A stretch of DNA of 64,000 bases from Zobellella iuensis (GCF_016746085.1 NZ_JAERTZ010000026.1:248001-312000); one strand, 5' to 3'; counted from the stretch's first letter, positions 10,320 through 19,614 are shown. Notes: generated by a model not told the origin, from the sequence alone. Numbers and translations: made by a program.

Positions 10320-10346
10320 GAAAAAGCCACAGCGGGACTGTGGCTT
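10320..10346 (-). terminator. Rho-independent terminator of the isc operon
   Basis: The 9-bp stem AAGCCACAG/CTGTGGCTT with a 5-nt loop is followed on the minus strand by TTTTTCC. It lies 335 bp past the iscX stop and about 30 bp before the pepB start, so it could also act as an attenuator for pepB. Confidence 0.75.
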
Positions 10347-10358
10347 GAAACAAAGCTG

Positions 10359-10526
10359 GAAGCTAGAAGCTAGAAGCTAGAAGCTAGAAGCTAGAAGCTA
10401 GAAGCTAGAAGCTAGAAGCTAGAAGCTAGAAGCTAGAAGCTAGAAGCTAGAAGCTAGAAGCTAGAAGCTAGAAGCTAGAAGCTAGAAGCTAGAAGCTAGA
10501 AGCTAGAAGCTAGAAGCTAGAAGCTA
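10359..10526. repeat. Perfect tandem heptamer array, 24 x GAAGCTA
   Basis: Twenty-four uninterrupted copies of GAAGCTA (168 bp), preceded by degenerate units (AAAGCTG) and followed by GAAT. Every unit contains the palindromes AGCT and CTAG. There is no spacer variation, so it is not a CRISPR. Long perfect microsatellites are prone to slippage, so the copy number is likely to vary between isolates and may be misassembled from short reads. Confidence 0.97.
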
Positions 10527-10644
10527 GAATACTCGGGCCGACGCTTCGGCTTGTCTATCTATTTCGACCTTATACAGGCATAGCTCGCCCAGCTGGCTCC
10601 GAAACCCAACCGCCGTCCAACCACGGCGGCCCGAGACTCGGGCT

Positions 10645-10679
10645 GCTTCCAGCTTCCCGCTTATGGCTTCCGGCTTATG
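10645..10679. repeat. Degenerate heptamer array in opposite orientation (GCTTNNN x5)
   Basis: Five consecutive 7-bp units share GCTT: GCTTCCA, GCTTCCC, GCTTATG, GCTTCCG and GCTTATG. Read on the other strand they are NNNAAGC, in register with the TAGAAGC units of the array at 10359-10526. The two arrays therefore form inverted arms. The last unit ends 1 bp before the iscX stop codon. Confidence 0.8.
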
Positions 10680-10680
10680 T

Positions 10681-10881
10681 TTATTCGTATTCATCCATCC
10701 AGGCCATGATCACGGCCTCGAGGATGCGTTCGTTGGAATGGGCAGGATCGTCATCGAAATCTTCCAGCTCGCAGATCCACTGGTGCAAGTCGGTAAAACG
10801 CACCGTCTTGGGATCCGTATCCGGATAGGCTTCCAGCAGTGCCAGGGCAATGTCCTGGCTATCTATCCATTTAAGACTCAT
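10681..10881 (-). CDS. iscX: IscX, Fe-S assembly regulator
   Basis: A 66-residue acidic protein ([20 protein letters not shown]), last gene of the isc operon. IscX binds IscS and iron and modulates the rate of cluster formation together with frataxin. It starts 13 bp after fdx. Length and sequence are typical. Confidence 0.95.
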   Translation of the reverse strand: MSLKWIDSQDIALALLEAYPDTDPKTVRFTDLHQWICELEDFDDDPAHSNERILEAVIMAWMDEYE

Positions 10882-10894
10882 ACCCCCTCCCCGG

Positions 10895-11233
10895 TCAGTG
10901 ACCTTCGGATACCATGTTCACCGTGTATTTGGGGATCTCCACCACCAGATCCTCGTCGGCAACCCGGGCCTGGCAACCGAGCCGGGATTCCGGCTCCAGC
11001 CCCCAGGCCTTGTCCAGCATATCGTCTTCCAGCTCGCTGCTTTCCTCCAGCGAGTCGAAACCTTCCCGCACTATCACGTGGCAGGTGGTGCAGGCACAGG
11101 ATTTTTCACAGGCGTGCTCGATGTCGATGCCATTACGCAGCGCCACATCCAGCACGGTCTCCCCCAGCTTGGCCTCCACGGCGGCCCCTTCGGGGCACAA
11201 TTCGGCATGGGGCAAAAATACAATTTTCGGCAT
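10895..11233 (-). CDS. fdx: [2Fe-2S] ferredoxin of the ISC system
   Basis: The 112-residue adrenodoxin-type ferredoxin supplies electrons during cluster assembly. Cluster ligands are Cys42, Cys48 and Cys51 (in [15 protein letters not shown]) and Cys87 (LGCQ); Cys46 is an additional cysteine of the loop. It starts 2 bp after hscA. Confidence 0.97.
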   Translation of the reverse strand: MPKIVFLPHAELCPEGAAVEAKLGETVLDVALRNGIDIEHACEKSCACTTCHVIVREGFDSLEESSELEDDMLDKAWGLEPESRLGCQARVADEDLVVEIPKYTVNMVSEGH

Positions 11234-11235
11234 TA

Positions 11236-13080
11236 TTACACCTTATCAACACGTTGTCCGGCAAGTGCCTTGCGAATGGAGGCATCCATCCGGCGAGCGG
11301 CAAAATCGGCGGTTTGTTTATCGGTTTGTTCTATCGCCTGCTTGATCGCCTCGGGGTCATCGCCCTCGGCACTGCGTTGCAGGAATTCGATGGCCGCCAC
11401 TATGCCGGCCTTCTCCTGTTGGTCGAGCAGTTCGTCGCCGTCGGCCTGCAGGGCGCTGACGATATTCTCGATCACCCGGGCGGCCTCCACCTTCTGCTCG
11501 GCCAGCATGCGGGCGGCGATATCTTCCTTGGCATGCTCGAAGGACGCCCTGAGCATGGTGGCGATATCGTCTTCCTTCAGCCCATAGGAAGGCTTGACCT
11601 CGATGGCGGCCTGCACGCCGGAGGATTTTTCCATGGCGCTGACCGACAACAGGCCGTCCGCGTCCACCTGAAAAGTGACCCGGATATGGGCGGCACCGGC
11701 CGCCATGGGCGGAATATCGGTGAGGTTGAAGCGGGCCAGGGAGCGGCAGTCCGCCACCAGCTCACGCTCGCCCTGCACCACGTGGATGGCCATGGCGGTC
11801 TGGCCGTCCTTGAAGGTGGTGAACTCCTGGGCCCGGGCCACGGGAATGGTGGTGTTGCGCGGAATGATTTTTTCCACCAGGCCGCCCATGGTCTCGAGGC
11901 CCAGCGACAAGGGGATCACGTCGAGCAGCAGCATGTCGCTGTCGGGCTTGTTGCCGATCAATACATCGGCCTGGATGGCGGCGCCGATGGCCACCACCTT
12001 GTCCGGATCCAGACTGGTGAGCGGCTCCCGGGCAAAAAACTCGCCGACCCGCTCACGCACCAGAGGTACCCGGGTGGAACCACCTACCATCACCACCTGC
12101 AGCACCTCCGCCGTCGTCACGCCGGCGTCTTTCAGGGCCCGGCGACAGGCCGCCAGGGTCTTGTTGACCCAGGGCAGGATCAGCGCCTCGAACTCGGTCC
12201 GGCTCAGTTCTCCCTGCCAGCCTTCCCAGCCGACCGTCACGCTGTCGCTGTCGGTCAGCCCCTGCTTGGCGGCACAGGCCGCGTCCAGCAGGTTGCGCTG
12301 CTGGGTCGGGGTCAGTTCGCCGATGCCGGCCTGGCCCTGGATCCAGTCGGCCAGGGCATGGTCGAAGTCGTCGCCGCCCAGGGCCGAATCGCCACCGGTG
12401 GCCAGCACCTCGAACACCCCTTTGTGCAGCCGCAGTATGGAGATGTCGAAGGTACCACCGCCGAGATCGTAGACCGCAATCACCCCTTCCTGGCCGGAGT
12501 CCAGGCCGTAGGCGATGGCGGCGGCGGTGGGCTCGTTGAGCAACCGCAGCACCTCCAGGCCGGCCAGCCGGGCCGCGTCCTTGGTGCCCTGGCGCTGGGC
12601 GTCGTCGAAGTAGGCCGGCACCGTGATCACCGCGCCCTGAATGGGGTTGCCGAGGCTGTTTTCGGCCCGGCGGGCCAGGCATTTCAGGATCTCGGCGGAG
12701 ACCTGCACCGGATTGACCGGTCCCTGGATGGTGTCGAGTTCGATCACCCCCTGGCCGCTGTCCCGGAAGACATAGGGCAGCTTGGCCCGGGGAATATCCG
12801 CCAGCGCCTTGCCCATCAACCGCTTGACGGAAACGATGGTGTTTTGCGGATCCAGCTCGGCCTCGATTTTGGCGTCGTGCCCGACCCGGAGCGCATCCTC
12901 CAGGTAGTGCACCACAGAGGGCAGCAGAGCACGCCCCTGCTCGTCGGCCAAGGTTTCGGCCAGGCCACTGCGCACCACCGCCACCAGGGAGTTGGTGGTA
13001 CCGAGATCGATACCGACCGCCCATTTGTGTTCGTGCGGGGCCGCGCTCTGGCCCGGTTCGGAGATTTGTAGTAATGCCAT
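11236..13080 (-). CDS. hscA: HscA, Hsp70-class chaperone for Fe-S transfer
   Basis: Specialised Hsp70 that acts with HscB to release clusters from IscU. The ATPase domain has [13 protein letters not shown] and [16 protein letters not shown], followed by a substrate-binding domain and a helical lid. I take ATG at 13080 ([11 protein letters not shown]), giving 614 residues, close to E. coli HscA. The frame is open a further 35 codons upstream, but that stretch runs into hscB and lacks family similarity. Confidence 0.97.
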   Translation of the reverse strand: MALLQISEPGQSAAPHEHKWAVGIDLGTTNSLVAVVRSGLAETLADEQGRALLPSVVHYLEDALRVGHDAKIEAELDPQNTIVSVKRLMGKALADIPRAKLPYVFRDSGQGVIELDTIQGPVNPVQVSAEILKCLARRAENSLGNPIQGAVITVPAYFDDAQRQGTKDAARLAGLEVLRLLNEPTAAAIAYGLDSGQEGVIAVYDLGGGTFDISILRLHKGVFEVLATGGDSALGGDDFDHALADWIQGQAGIGELTPTQQRNLLDAACAAKQGLTDSDSVTVGWEGWQGELSRTEFEALILPWVNKTLAACRRALKDAGVTTAEVLQVVMVGGSTRVPLVRERVGEFFAREPLTSLDPDKVVAIGAAIQADVLIGNKPDSDMLLLDVIPLSLGLETMGGLVEKIIPRNTTIPVARAQEFTTFKDGQTAMAIHVVQGERELVADCRSLARFNLTDIPPMAAGAAHIRVTFQVDADGLLSVSAMEKSSGVQAAIEVKPSYGLKEDDIATMLRASFEHAKEDIAARMLAEQKVEAARVIENIVSALQADGDELLDQQEKAGIVAAIEFLQRSAEGDDPEAIKQAIEQTDKQTADFAARRMDASIRKALAGQRVDKV

Positions 13081-13085
13081 GGAGT

Positions 13086-13604
13086 TCAGAGTTCCTGCTG
13101 CGCGTCTTCCAACCGCTCGAGTTCGGCGTGCAGCTTGGTCATGAATTTGAGTTTGCGTACCGTATCGGCGGCCTCCTGCCAGCAAGAGCTGTCGAGCTGC
13201 CGCTCAAGCTCGTTGAACAGTTCGGCCGACACCAGGCCAAGCTCCCGCTCGAAAGCCATGATGGCACCGAACAGATCGTCCGCCTCGGGGATGGTCTCGA
13301 GCTGCTCGCGCCATTCCATCTGTTGCATCAGGAACAGGGGATCCTTCAGGGTCTGCTGCTCGGCGCGGATATCGATGCCATGCAGAGACAACAGATATTC
13401 GGCACGGTTCAGCGGCTGCTTGAGGGTGGTAAACGCATCGTTGATCTGGGCGGCGCGCTGCACCGCCAGCAGGCGCTCCCGCTCGGGGCGGGAGGCAAAC
13501 CTGTCGGGATGGAACTGCATCTGCAGTTGGCGGTAGGTACCGGCCAGCGCCTGGCTGTCGAGGGCAAACTGCACCGGTAAGCCAAACAGCTCGAAGTAGT
13601 TCAT
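13086..13604 (-). CDS. hscB: HscB J-domain co-chaperone
   Basis: The 172-residue protein has an N-terminal J-domain (HPD at residues 32-34, QMQFHPDRF) and a C-terminal three-helix IscU-binding domain. HscB delivers IscU to HscA and stimulates its ATPase. The start [10 protein letters not shown] at 13604 matches the family; upstream in-frame codons reach into iscA spacing and are not used. Confidence 0.97.
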   Translation of the reverse strand: MNYFELFGLPVQFALDSQALAGTYRQLQMQFHPDRFASRPERERLLAVQRAAQINDAFTTLKQPLNRAEYLLSLHGIDIRAEQQTLKDPLFLMQQMEWREQLETIPEADDLFGAIMAFERELGLVSAELFNELERQLDSSCWQEAADTVRKLKFMTKLHAELERLEDAQQEL

Positions 13605-13615
13605 GCCGGAGTCCC

Positions 13616-13939
13616 TTAAACGTTGAAGCTTTCGCCGCAGCCACATTCCCCGTTAACGTTGGGGTTATTGAACTTGAAACCTTCGTTCAGGCCTTCCTTC
13701 ACAAAGTCCAGTTCGGTGCCATCCAGGTACACAAGACTTTTACTGTCGACGATCACCTTTACCTCGCCATGCTCGAACACCTGGTCACCTTCGGACAATT
13801 CGTCAACGAATTCCAGTACATAGGCCAGGCCGGAGCAGCCGGACGTCTTGACCCCAAGCCGCAATCCCAGGCCCTTGCCCCTGTTGATCAGGAATGTGTG
13901 CACCCGCTGGGCCGCTGCATCGGTAATGGTGATTGCCAT
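13616..13939 (-). CDS. iscA: IscA, A-type iron-sulfur carrier
   Basis: A 107-residue A-type carrier that passes [4Fe-4S] clusters to apo-proteins. The three conserved cysteines are Cys35 (TSGCSGLAY) and Cys99/Cys101 (ECGCGESF). Third structural gene of the isc operon. Confidence 0.97.
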   Translation of the reverse strand: MAITITDAAAQRVHTFLINRGKGLGLRLGVKTSGCSGLAYVLEFVDELSEGDQVFEHGEVKVIVDSKSLVYLDGTELDFVKEGLNEGFKFNNPNVNGECGCGESFNV

Positions 13940-13951
13940 GGTTACTCCGCC

Positions 13952-14338
13952 TTACGCCAGGTTTTTCTTCTTCTTGTAATCATCAATCGCTGCCTTGATG
14001 GCATCCTCTGCCAGAATGGAGCAGTGGATCTTCACCGGCGGCAGGGCCAGCTCTTCCGCGATCTGGGTATTCTTGATGCTGGCCGCTTCGTCCAGGCTCT
14101 TGCCCTTGACCCATTCGGTGATCAGCGAGCTGGACGCAATGGCGGAACCACAGCCATAGGTCTTGAATTTGGCATCTTCGATAATGCCGTCGTCGCTGAT
14201 CTTGAGCTGCAGTTTCATCACGTCGCCGCAGGCCGGGGCACCCACCATGCCGGTGGCGACATTGGGGTCGTTCTTGTCGAAACCACCCACGTTACGGGGG
14301 TTTTCATAGTGATCTATTACTTTTTCGCTGTAAGCCAT
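13952..14338 (-). CDS. iscU: IscU, Fe-S cluster scaffold
   Basis: The 128-residue scaffold builds [2Fe-2S] clusters from IscS-derived sulfur. Ligands Cys37 (GAPACGD), Cys63 (YGCGSA) and Cys106, with His105 (KIHCSI), are all at the canonical positions. The HscA recognition motif LPPVK is present just before them (residues 99-103). Confidence 0.98.
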   Translation of the reverse strand: MAYSEKVIDHYENPRNVGGFDKNDPNVATGMVGAPACGDVMKLQLKISDDGIIEDAKFKTYGCGSAIASSSLITEWVKGKSLDEAASIKNTQIAEELALPPVKIHCSILAEDAIKAAIDDYKKKKNLA

Positions 14339-14377
14339 GATTCAGTTCCTCAACCAATCCTTTAACCGTTAGACACC

Positions 14378-15592
14378 TTAATGGTGTACCCACTCAACTT
14401 TTTCCAGGTCGACGCCGTCCTTGAACATCTCCCACAGGGGCGACATTTCGCGCAGACGACCGATGGCCTCGTTGACCAGGTGTATGGCGTAATCAACCTG
14501 TTCTTCGGTAGTGAAACGGCCGATGCTGAAACGGATGGAGCTGTGCGCCAGCTCGTCGTTCAGCCCCAGGGCCCGCAGCACATAGGACGGCTCCAGACTG
14601 GCGGAGGTACAGGCCGAGCCGGAAGACACCGCCAGATCCTTCAGGGCCATCATCAGGGACTCACCTTCCACATAGGCGAAACTGATGTTGAGGATGCCGG
14701 GTACCCGCTGTTCCAGGTCGCCGTTGACATAGACTTCCTCGATGTCCTTGACGCCGTTGTAGAGGCGGTCGCGCAGGGCGCGGATACGTTCGCCTTCGGT
14801 ATGCATTTCTTCCTTGGCGATGCGGAAAGCTTCCCCCATGCCCACGATCTGGTGGGTAGCCAGGGTACCGGAGCGCATGCCGCGCTCATGGCCGCCGCCA
14901 TGCATCTGGGCTTCCAGGCGCACCCGCGGCTTGCGGCAGACGTAAAGGGCACCGATGCCCTTGGGGCCATAAATCTTGTGGGCGGACAGGGACAGCAGAT
15001 CGATGTTCATGTCCTGTACGTCGATGGCGGTTTTACCGGCGCTCTGGGCGGCATCCACATGGAACATGATCTTGCGGCTGCGGCACAACTCGCCGATGGC
15101 CTTGACGTCCTGGATCACGCCGGTCTCGTTGTTGACGTGCATGATGCTCACCAGAATGGTGTCATCGCGCAGGGCATGTTCGATCTGCTCCAGGGTGAAC
15201 AGGCCATTGGGCTGAGGGTCGAGGTAGGTGACCTCGAAGCCTTCGCGCTCCAACTGGCGGCAGGGGTCAAGCACCGCCTTGTGCTCGGTCTTGGAGGTGA
15301 CGATGTGCTTGCCTTTCTTGCCGTAAAAATTGGCAATGCCCTTGATGGCCAGGTTGTCGGACTCGGTGGCACCGGAGGTAAAGACGATTTCGCGCGGATC
15401 GGCGTTGATCAGTTCGGCAACCTGGTTGCGAGCTATATCCACCGCCTCTTCCGCCTGCCAGCCGAAGCGGTGCGAGCGGGAAGCCGGGTTACCGAACATT
15501 CCGTCCGGCGTCAGGTATTGCATCATTTTTTCGGCGACGCGAGGGTCTACCGGGCAGGTAGCCGCATAGTCGAGATAAATGGGCAGTTTCAT
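14378..15592 (-). CDS. iscS: IscS cysteine desulfurase
   Basis: PLP enzyme that removes sulfur from cysteine for Fe-S clusters and for tRNA thiolation. The PLP lysine is Lys206 ([12 protein letters not shown]). The mobile persulfide cysteine lies in [14 protein letters not shown]. Of two consecutive ATG codons, the second (15592) has better spacing from GGAG and gives 404 residues, the E. coli length. Confidence 0.98.
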   Translation of the reverse strand: MKLPIYLDYAATCPVDPRVAEKMMQYLTPDGMFGNPASRSHRFGWQAEEAVDIARNQVAELINADPREIVFTSGATESDNLAIKGIANFYGKKGKHIVTSKTEHKAVLDPCRQLEREGFEVTYLDPQPNGLFTLEQIEHALRDDTILVSIMHVNNETGVIQDVKAIGELCRSRKIMFHVDAAQSAGKTAIDVQDMNIDLLSLSAHKIYGPKGIGALYVCRKPRVRLEAQMHGGGHERGMRSGTLATHQIVGMGEAFRIAKEEMHTEGERIRALRDRLYNGVKDIEEVYVNGDLEQRVPGILNISFAYVEGESLMMALKDLAVSSGSACTSASLEPSYVLRALGLNDELAHSSIRFSIGRFTTEEQVDYAIHLVNEAIGRLREMSPLWEMFKDGVDLEKVEWVHH

Positions 15593-15642
15593 CATATTCT
15601 CCGTTCCAACGCTGCCCTGTTCGGCAGTCTTGTCATCGACAT

Positions 15643-16140
15643 TTAAAGTTGAACTTTCAGGCTCATTTTCTGTTGCCCTGGTTCGGCCAGGGTCAACATG
15701 CTCAAATTGCTGTCTTGCTGCCCGGAAATCCGCCGGACGTCTTTCTGGCTGACCAGTTCCGCCAGGCTGATGCCGTCGAGGAAATTGCTGATCCGATCAC
15801 TGAGCGCGCACCAGAGGGAATGGGTCAGGCACTGGTTACCGCTCTGGCAATCGCCCTTGCCCTGACACTTGGTGGCATCTACCGACTCATCAACGGCGGC
15901 AATCACCGCTCCTACCGAAATGGCCGAGGCATTCATTCCCAGCAGATAACCGCCGCCGGGTCCCCGCACGCTGCTGACCAACCCCTGCTTGCGCAGGCGG
16001 GCGAACAGCTGTTCGAGGTAAGACAGGGAAATGCCCTGACGCTCGGAAATGTCGGCCAGGGATACCGGGCCGCTGTCCGCATGCAGGGCTACGTCCAGCA
16101 TGGCGGTCACCGCGTAACGCCCTTTTGATGTCAGTCTCAT
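15643..16140 (-). CDS. iscR: IscR, Rrf2-family Fe-S regulator
   Basis: Transcription factor that senses [2Fe-2S] status and represses isc when loaded. It has an N-terminal winged helix ([18 protein letters not shown]) and cluster ligands Cys92, Cys98, Cys104 and His107 ([17 protein letters not shown]). ATG at 16140 gives 165 residues; an open extension of three codons upstream is not conserved. Autoregulation is supported by two operators immediately upstream (16178-16227). Confidence 0.98.
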   Translation of the reverse strand: MRLTSKGRYAVTAMLDVALHADSGPVSLADISERQGISLSYLEQLFARLRKQGLVSSVRGPGGGYLLGMNASAISVGAVIAAVDESVDATKCQGKGDCQSGNQCLTHSLWCALSDRISNFLDGISLAELVSQKDVRRISGQQDSNLSMLTLAEPGQQKMSLKVQL

Positions 16141-16177
16141 GTAATTCAACCGTTTCCAGACATGGCGTCAGGGTGTC

Positions 16178-16202
16178 ATACCCGAGTGTTTCAGTCAAGT
16201 AT
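16178..16202 (-). promoter_or_regulatory. IscR type 1 operator, proximal, overlapping the isc promoter
   Basis: The minus strand reads ATACTTGACT, a 6-bp centre, then CTCGGGTAT, matching 23 of 25 positions of the type 1 IscR consensus known from E. coli. A -35-like TTGACT lies inside it, so IscR occupancy would block RNA polymerase. It ends 38 bp upstream of the iscR start. Confidence 0.85.
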
Positions 16203-16227
16203 TAACCCGACTGAAACACTCAGTTAT
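16203..16227 (-). promoter_or_regulatory. IscR type 1 operator, distal
   Basis: It abuts the proximal site without a gap. The minus strand reads ATAACTGAGT...CAGTCGGGTTA, about 21 of 25 consensus positions. It overlaps the last codons of trmJ. Two adjacent sites mirror the E. coli iscR promoter. Confidence 0.7.
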
Positions 16228-16951
16228 TGGACTCCCGTTGCTTGATCTGTTTTTGCACCGACGTCAGGATACCACGCAATATATTGAGCTCATGAGACTC
16301 CGGCCGCGCCCGGTTGAACAGCCGGCGCAGCTTGGTCATCACCTGCCCCGGATGAGGCTTGATGATAAAGCCGGTGTCCAGCAGGGTCTGCTGCAGATGC
16401 TGATAGAACCGTTCCAGATCATCGGACAGGGGATATTCCTGCTCCGCCTCGGCTACCGGCGCCTGCGCCAGCCAGGCCATGCGCACTTCATAGCTCAGGG
16501 TCTGCACCGCCATCGCCAGGTTGAGCGAACTGTATTCCGGATTGGCGGGAATGGCTACATGAAAATGGCACTGCTGCAATTCGTCGTTGCTCAGGCCGGT
16601 CCGCTCCCGGCCGAACACCAGCGCCACCTTGTGCCGGGGCGCTTCCGCCATGGCCTTGATGCCCGCTTCCCGGGCATCGAGCATGGGCCAGGACCAGGTC
16701 CTGGAGCGGGCACTGGTGCCGATCACCAGCCCGCAATCGGCCACCGCCTCGGCCAGGGTCGGCACTATGCGGGCCCGGGCCAGGATATCGCTGGCCCCGG
16801 CCGCCAGGGCGACCGCCTGGCCATCGGGCGAGCTGACCGGATCGACCAGCCATAGCTCTCCCAGCCCCATGGTTTTCATGGCGCGGGCGGCAGAGCCGAT
16901 ATTACCGGTGTGCGAGGTATTCACCAGCACGATGCGTACTTGCTCAAGCAT
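16220..16951 (-). CDS. trmJ: TrmJ, tRNA (Cm32/Um32) methyltransferase
   Basis: SPOUT-class 2'-O-methyltransferase for tRNA position 32. The N-terminal trefoil-knot domain shows [35 protein letters not shown] and [18 protein letters not shown] at 16951 gives 243 residues and matches the E. coli start; an upstream TTG adds five non-conserved residues. It precedes iscR as in E. coli, but suhB is not here. Confidence 0.96.
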   Translation of the reverse strand: MLEQVRIVLVNTSHTGNIGSAARAMKTMGLGELWLVDPVSSPDGQAVALAAGASDILARARIVPTLAEAVADCGLVIGTSARSRTWSWPMLDAREAGIKAMAEAPRHKVALVFGRERTGLSNDELQQCHFHVAIPANPEYSSLNLAMAVQTLSYEVRMAWLAQAPVAEAEQEYPLSDDLERFYQHLQQTLLDTGFIIKPHPGQVMTKLRRLFNRARPESHELNILRGILTSVQKQIKQRESNN

Positions 16952-17016
16952 ATCCACTTGGTCCAACAGTGCTTAAGGCGCAGGATTCTAGCACAGTCGT
17001 GATACGGGATCAGGTG

Positions 17017-17532
17017 TTATCCTGCGGGCCGCTCTCCGCTGTTGGTCGCACTCTGTTCGGCCCGCGTCAGCATGCCCGCCAGTACCGCCAGCAACCGTTG
17101 CAGCCACAGCGGCTGACGCCCCGGCTCCAGGCGGTCGAGCAGGTTCTTGCACTCCAGTCCCAACTCGGTGTCGCCGGTGATCAGCAGGCGACGCTGAAAA
17201 AACAGGGTATCCGGATCCCATTTGCCGGCACTGAGCCGGATCAAATCATTCAAATCCCCCCTGATCACCACGTCCGCGTCGTCATCATCAAGCTGAAACA
17301 GGCCCCCGTCGCCGAAGCTCAGGGTCAGGCGGTAGTGCAGATCCGGAACCCACACCTGCAACCGCCGCCCCCGTAGAAAGTCCAGCTCGCCGTCTTGTAT
17401 CGGTTCAGCCAGTATCCGGTTGAGCAGGCGTTCCACCAGCGGCGCCTGTATCCGAAACGGCAGGTAGCGCAGCGGCTTGCTCAGCAGCGCGGGCCCATGC
17501 TGACTGATGCGGCCACATAGAAGCTGCAGCAT
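17017..17532 (-). CDS. ubiT: UbiT, SCP2-domain accessory factor for anaerobic ubiquinone synthesis
   Basis: The 171-residue SCP2-like lipid-binding protein (formerly YhbT) has the typical DPDTLFFQRRLLITGDTELG block. UbiT supports O2-independent ubiquinone synthesis with UbiU and UbiV. ATG at 17532 has GAGGAG upstream and matches the E. coli start; a frame extension of 16 codons upstream is unlikely. Divergent from ubiU. Confidence 0.93.
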   Translation of the reverse strand: MLQLLCGRISQHGPALLSKPLRYLPFRIQAPLVERLLNRILAEPIQDGELDFLRGRRLQVWVPDLHYRLTLSFGDGGLFQLDDDDADVVIRGDLNDLIRLSAGKWDPDTLFFQRRLLITGDTELGLECKNLLDRLEPGRQPLWLQRLLAVLAGMLTRAEQSATNSGERPAG

Positions 17533-17614
17533 AAGATGCTCCTCATCCAAAAAAAAGGGCATCAGAACACCGCTGGCCACGTCGTGCCCTGCGTCAAATC
17601 AAATCACGCCCACA

Positions 17615-17656
17615 TTGTTTCAAATCAAATGCCAGTTAGCCATCCCTGCGTAGACT
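17615..17656 (+). promoter_or_regulatory. FNR-type class II promoter of ubiUV
   Basis: TTGTT-TCAA-ATCAA at 17615-17628 matches 9 of 10 defined bases of the FNR box. A -10-like TAGACT lies at 17651-17656. A transcription start about 7 bp further on (near 17663) would put the box centre at -41.5, the class II activation position. This fits an operon needed without oxygen. Sequence-based inference. Confidence 0.7.
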
Positions 17657-17684
17657 GACCGCCTTCTGAACCGGAGTGAATGCA

Positions 17685-18680
17685 ATGGAACTACTCTGTC
17701 CCGCCGGCAGCCTGCCGGCGCTCAAGGCCGCCGTCGACCAGGGTGCCGACGCGGTCTATATCGGCTTCAAAGACCAGACCAATGCCCGCCATTTCGCCGG
17801 CCTGAACTTCACCGAACGCACGCTGCAGCAAGGCGTGGACTACCTCAGGCGGCATAAACGCAAACTGCATGTGGCCATCAATACCTTCGCTCACCAGGGC
17901 AATGAGGCCATCTGGCAGGGCGCCGTCGATCAGGCGGTGGCCCTCGGCGCCGATGCACTGATCATTGCCGATACCGCCATCCTGGCCTATGCCGCCCGGA
18001 TATACCCCGAGGCGGAGCTGCATCTGTCGGTGCAGGCCAGTGCCACCAACGCCGCCGCCATCCGTTTTTTCCGGGATAACTTCAAGGTCAGGAGGGTGGT
18101 GCTGCCGCGGGTGCTTTCCATCCAGCAGGTGCGGCAGATCGCCAGGGATACCGACGTCGAGCTGGAGGTGTTCGCCTTCGGCAGCCTGTGCATCATGGCG
18201 GAGGGGCGCTGTTATCTTTCTTCCTACCTTACCGGCGAAAGCCCCAATACGGTCGGGGCCTGCTCCCCGGCCCGTTTCGTGCGCTGGGAAGAAAAAGAGG
18301 ACAGGCTGGAATCCCGCCTCAACGGTGTCCTGATCGACAGCTTTGCCGCCGATGAGCAGGCCGGCTATCCCACCCTGTGCAAGGGGCGCTTCGAGGTGGA
18401 CGGCCAACGCTTCCATACCCTGGAGGAGCCCACCAGCCTCAACACCCTGAGCCTGATCCCCGATCTGGCCCGGCTCGGCGTCAGATCGGTCAAGATCGAG
18501 GGCCGCCAACGCAGCCCGGCCTATGTGACTCAGGTTACCCGGGTCTGGCGACAGGCGCTGGACAGCTACCTCAACGCCCCCGAACACTATGCCGTGCAGG
18601 ATCCCTGGCAACGGCAGCTCGACGGGGTATCCGAAGGCAGCCAGAGCACCCTGGGCGCCTATCACCGAAAATGGCAGTAG
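17685..18680 (+). CDS. ubiU: UbiU, O2-independent ubiquinone hydroxylation protein
   Basis: U32-peptidase-family protein that with UbiV forms a heterodimeric [4Fe-4S] complex hydroxylating ubiquinone precursors without oxygen. ATG at 17685, with GGAG 9 bp upstream, gives 331 residues, the E. coli length. Signatures include CPAGSLPALKAAVDQGADAV, FGSLCIMAEGRCYLSSYLTG, CSPARFVRW and YPTLCKGR, which carry the cluster cysteines. ubiV follows after 8 bp. Confidence 0.96.
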   Translation: MELLCPAGSLPALKAAVDQGADAVYIGFKDQTNARHFAGLNFTERTLQQGVDYLRRHKRKLHVAINTFAHQGNEAIWQGAVDQAVALGADALIIADTAILAYAARIYPEAELHLSVQASATNAAAIRFFRDNFKVRRVVLPRVLSIQQVRQIARDTDVELEVFAFGSLCIMAEGRCYLSSYLTGESPNTVGACSPARFVRWEEKEDRLESRLNGVLIDSFAADEQAGYPTLCKGRFEVDGQRFHTLEEPTSLNTLSLIPDLARLGVRSVKIEGRQRSPAYVTQVTRVWRQALDSYLNAPEHYAVQDPWQRQLDGVSEGSQSTLGAYHRKWQ

Positions 18681-18688
18681 GAGCAGAT

Positions 18689-19591
18689 ATGCACATTCAC
18701 CTGGGACCCTTGCTGTTCTTCTGGCCCAAACAAAAGGTACAGGATTTTTACCAACAGGCGCTGGCCTCCCCCTGCCGGCGCATCTACCTGGGCGAGACCG
18801 TCTGCCCCAAGCGCCGGGAGCTGAAAACCGCCGACTGGCTTAACCTGGCGCGGGAGCTCTCCGCCGCCGGCAAGGAAGTGGTGCTGTCCACCCTGGCGCT
18901 GATCCAGGCACCGGCGGAGCTGCTCACCATCAAAAAACTGTGCGAACAGGGCGAACTGCAGATCGAGGCCAACGACCTGGGGGCGGTACAACTGGCCGCC
19001 GAGCACCGGCTGCCCTTCGTCGGCGGCCCCGCCCTCAATGTCTATAACCTGGACACCCTACGGCTCTTGCTGGACAAGGGCATGACCACCTGGGTGCCGC
19101 CGGTGGAGCTGTCCCGCACCTGGTTGTGGGATATTCACCAGGCGGCGGAGGCGGCGGGGCTACGCTCCCGCTTCCGGCTCGAGGTGTTCGGCTACGGCTA
19201 CCTGCCCCTGGCCTACTCGGCCCGTTGCTTCACCGCCCGGGCCGAAAACCGGCCCAAGGACGAGTGCGAGCTGGTGTGTATCCACTATCCCGACGGTCGT
19301 CGGGCCAACACCCAGGAAGGCCAGCCGGTATTCAACCTCAACGGTATCCAGACCCAGTCGGGCTACTGCTACAACCTGATCAACGAGGTGCCGGGCATGA
19401 ACGGCTGGGTGGACGCGGTGCGCGTCAGCGCCCATAGCCGCGAGTGCCTGGAGTGGATAGGGCGCTTTGCCGAGCAGATCGCGCAGCCTTGTTCCTACAA
19501 GCTTGCGTCCCGCTTCTGCAACGGCTACTGGAACCAGTTGCCGGGCATGGAGTGGCTGCCGTCGTCGCCGGCAAGGATGGAGGTGGAATAA
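18689..19591 (+). CDS. ubiV: UbiV, O2-independent ubiquinone hydroxylation protein
   Basis: Partner of UbiU, U32 family, 300 residues from ATG 18689 (preceded by AGGAGC). Conserved blocks are YLGETVCPKRREL, VEVFGYGYLPLAYSARCFTA-like sequence and INEVPGMNGWVDAVR, with cysteines in positions typical for the cluster. Its open frame extends far upstream inside ubiU, but only the 18689 start has a ribosome site and family similarity. Confidence 0.95.
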   Translation: MHIHLGPLLFFWPKQKVQDFYQQALASPCRRIYLGETVCPKRRELKTADWLNLARELSAAGKEVVLSTLALIQAPAELLTIKKLCEQGELQIEANDLGAVQLAAEHRLPFVGGPALNVYNLDTLRLLLDKGMTTWVPPVELSRTWLWDIHQAAEAAGLRSRFRLEVFGYGYLPLAYSARCFTARAENRPKDECELVCIHYPDGRRANTQEGQPVFNLNGIQTQSGYCYNLINEVPGMNGWVDAVRVSAHSRECLEWIGRFAEQIAQPCSYKLASRFCNGYWNQLPGMEWLPSSPARMEVE

Positions 19592-19595
19592 GGAA

Positions 19596-19610
19596 GGGGC
19601 TCAGGCCCCC
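19596..19610. terminator. Short hairpin between convergent ubiV and nlpI
   Basis: GGGGC-TCAG-GCCCC lies in the 23-bp gap between the stops of two convergent genes. No U-tract follows in either direction, so termination efficiency is doubtful. Confidence 0.3.
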
Positions 19611-19614
19611 TCGC

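Larger units (their letters stand above)
10290..10680. other. Gene-free spacer between pepB and iscX holding repeat arrays
   Basis: This 391-bp spacer holds a terminator hairpin (10320-10346), a long perfect heptamer array (10359-10526), unique sequence with a small hairpin (CCCGAGACTCGGG near 10630-10642) and a short opposite-orientation heptamer array (10645-10679). No reading frame with coding character is visible. Confidence 0.85.

Noticed and set aside
10359-10526. Possible CRISPR array
   Set aside because: Units are 7 bp and contiguous without spacers; it is a tandem microsatellite and no cas gene is present.
10663-13071. 802-codon open frame on the plus strand opposite hscA and fdx
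   Set aside because: It is antisense to unmistakable isc genes; the high GC content leaves antisense frames open. The protein is His/Gly/Gln-rich with no family resemblance.
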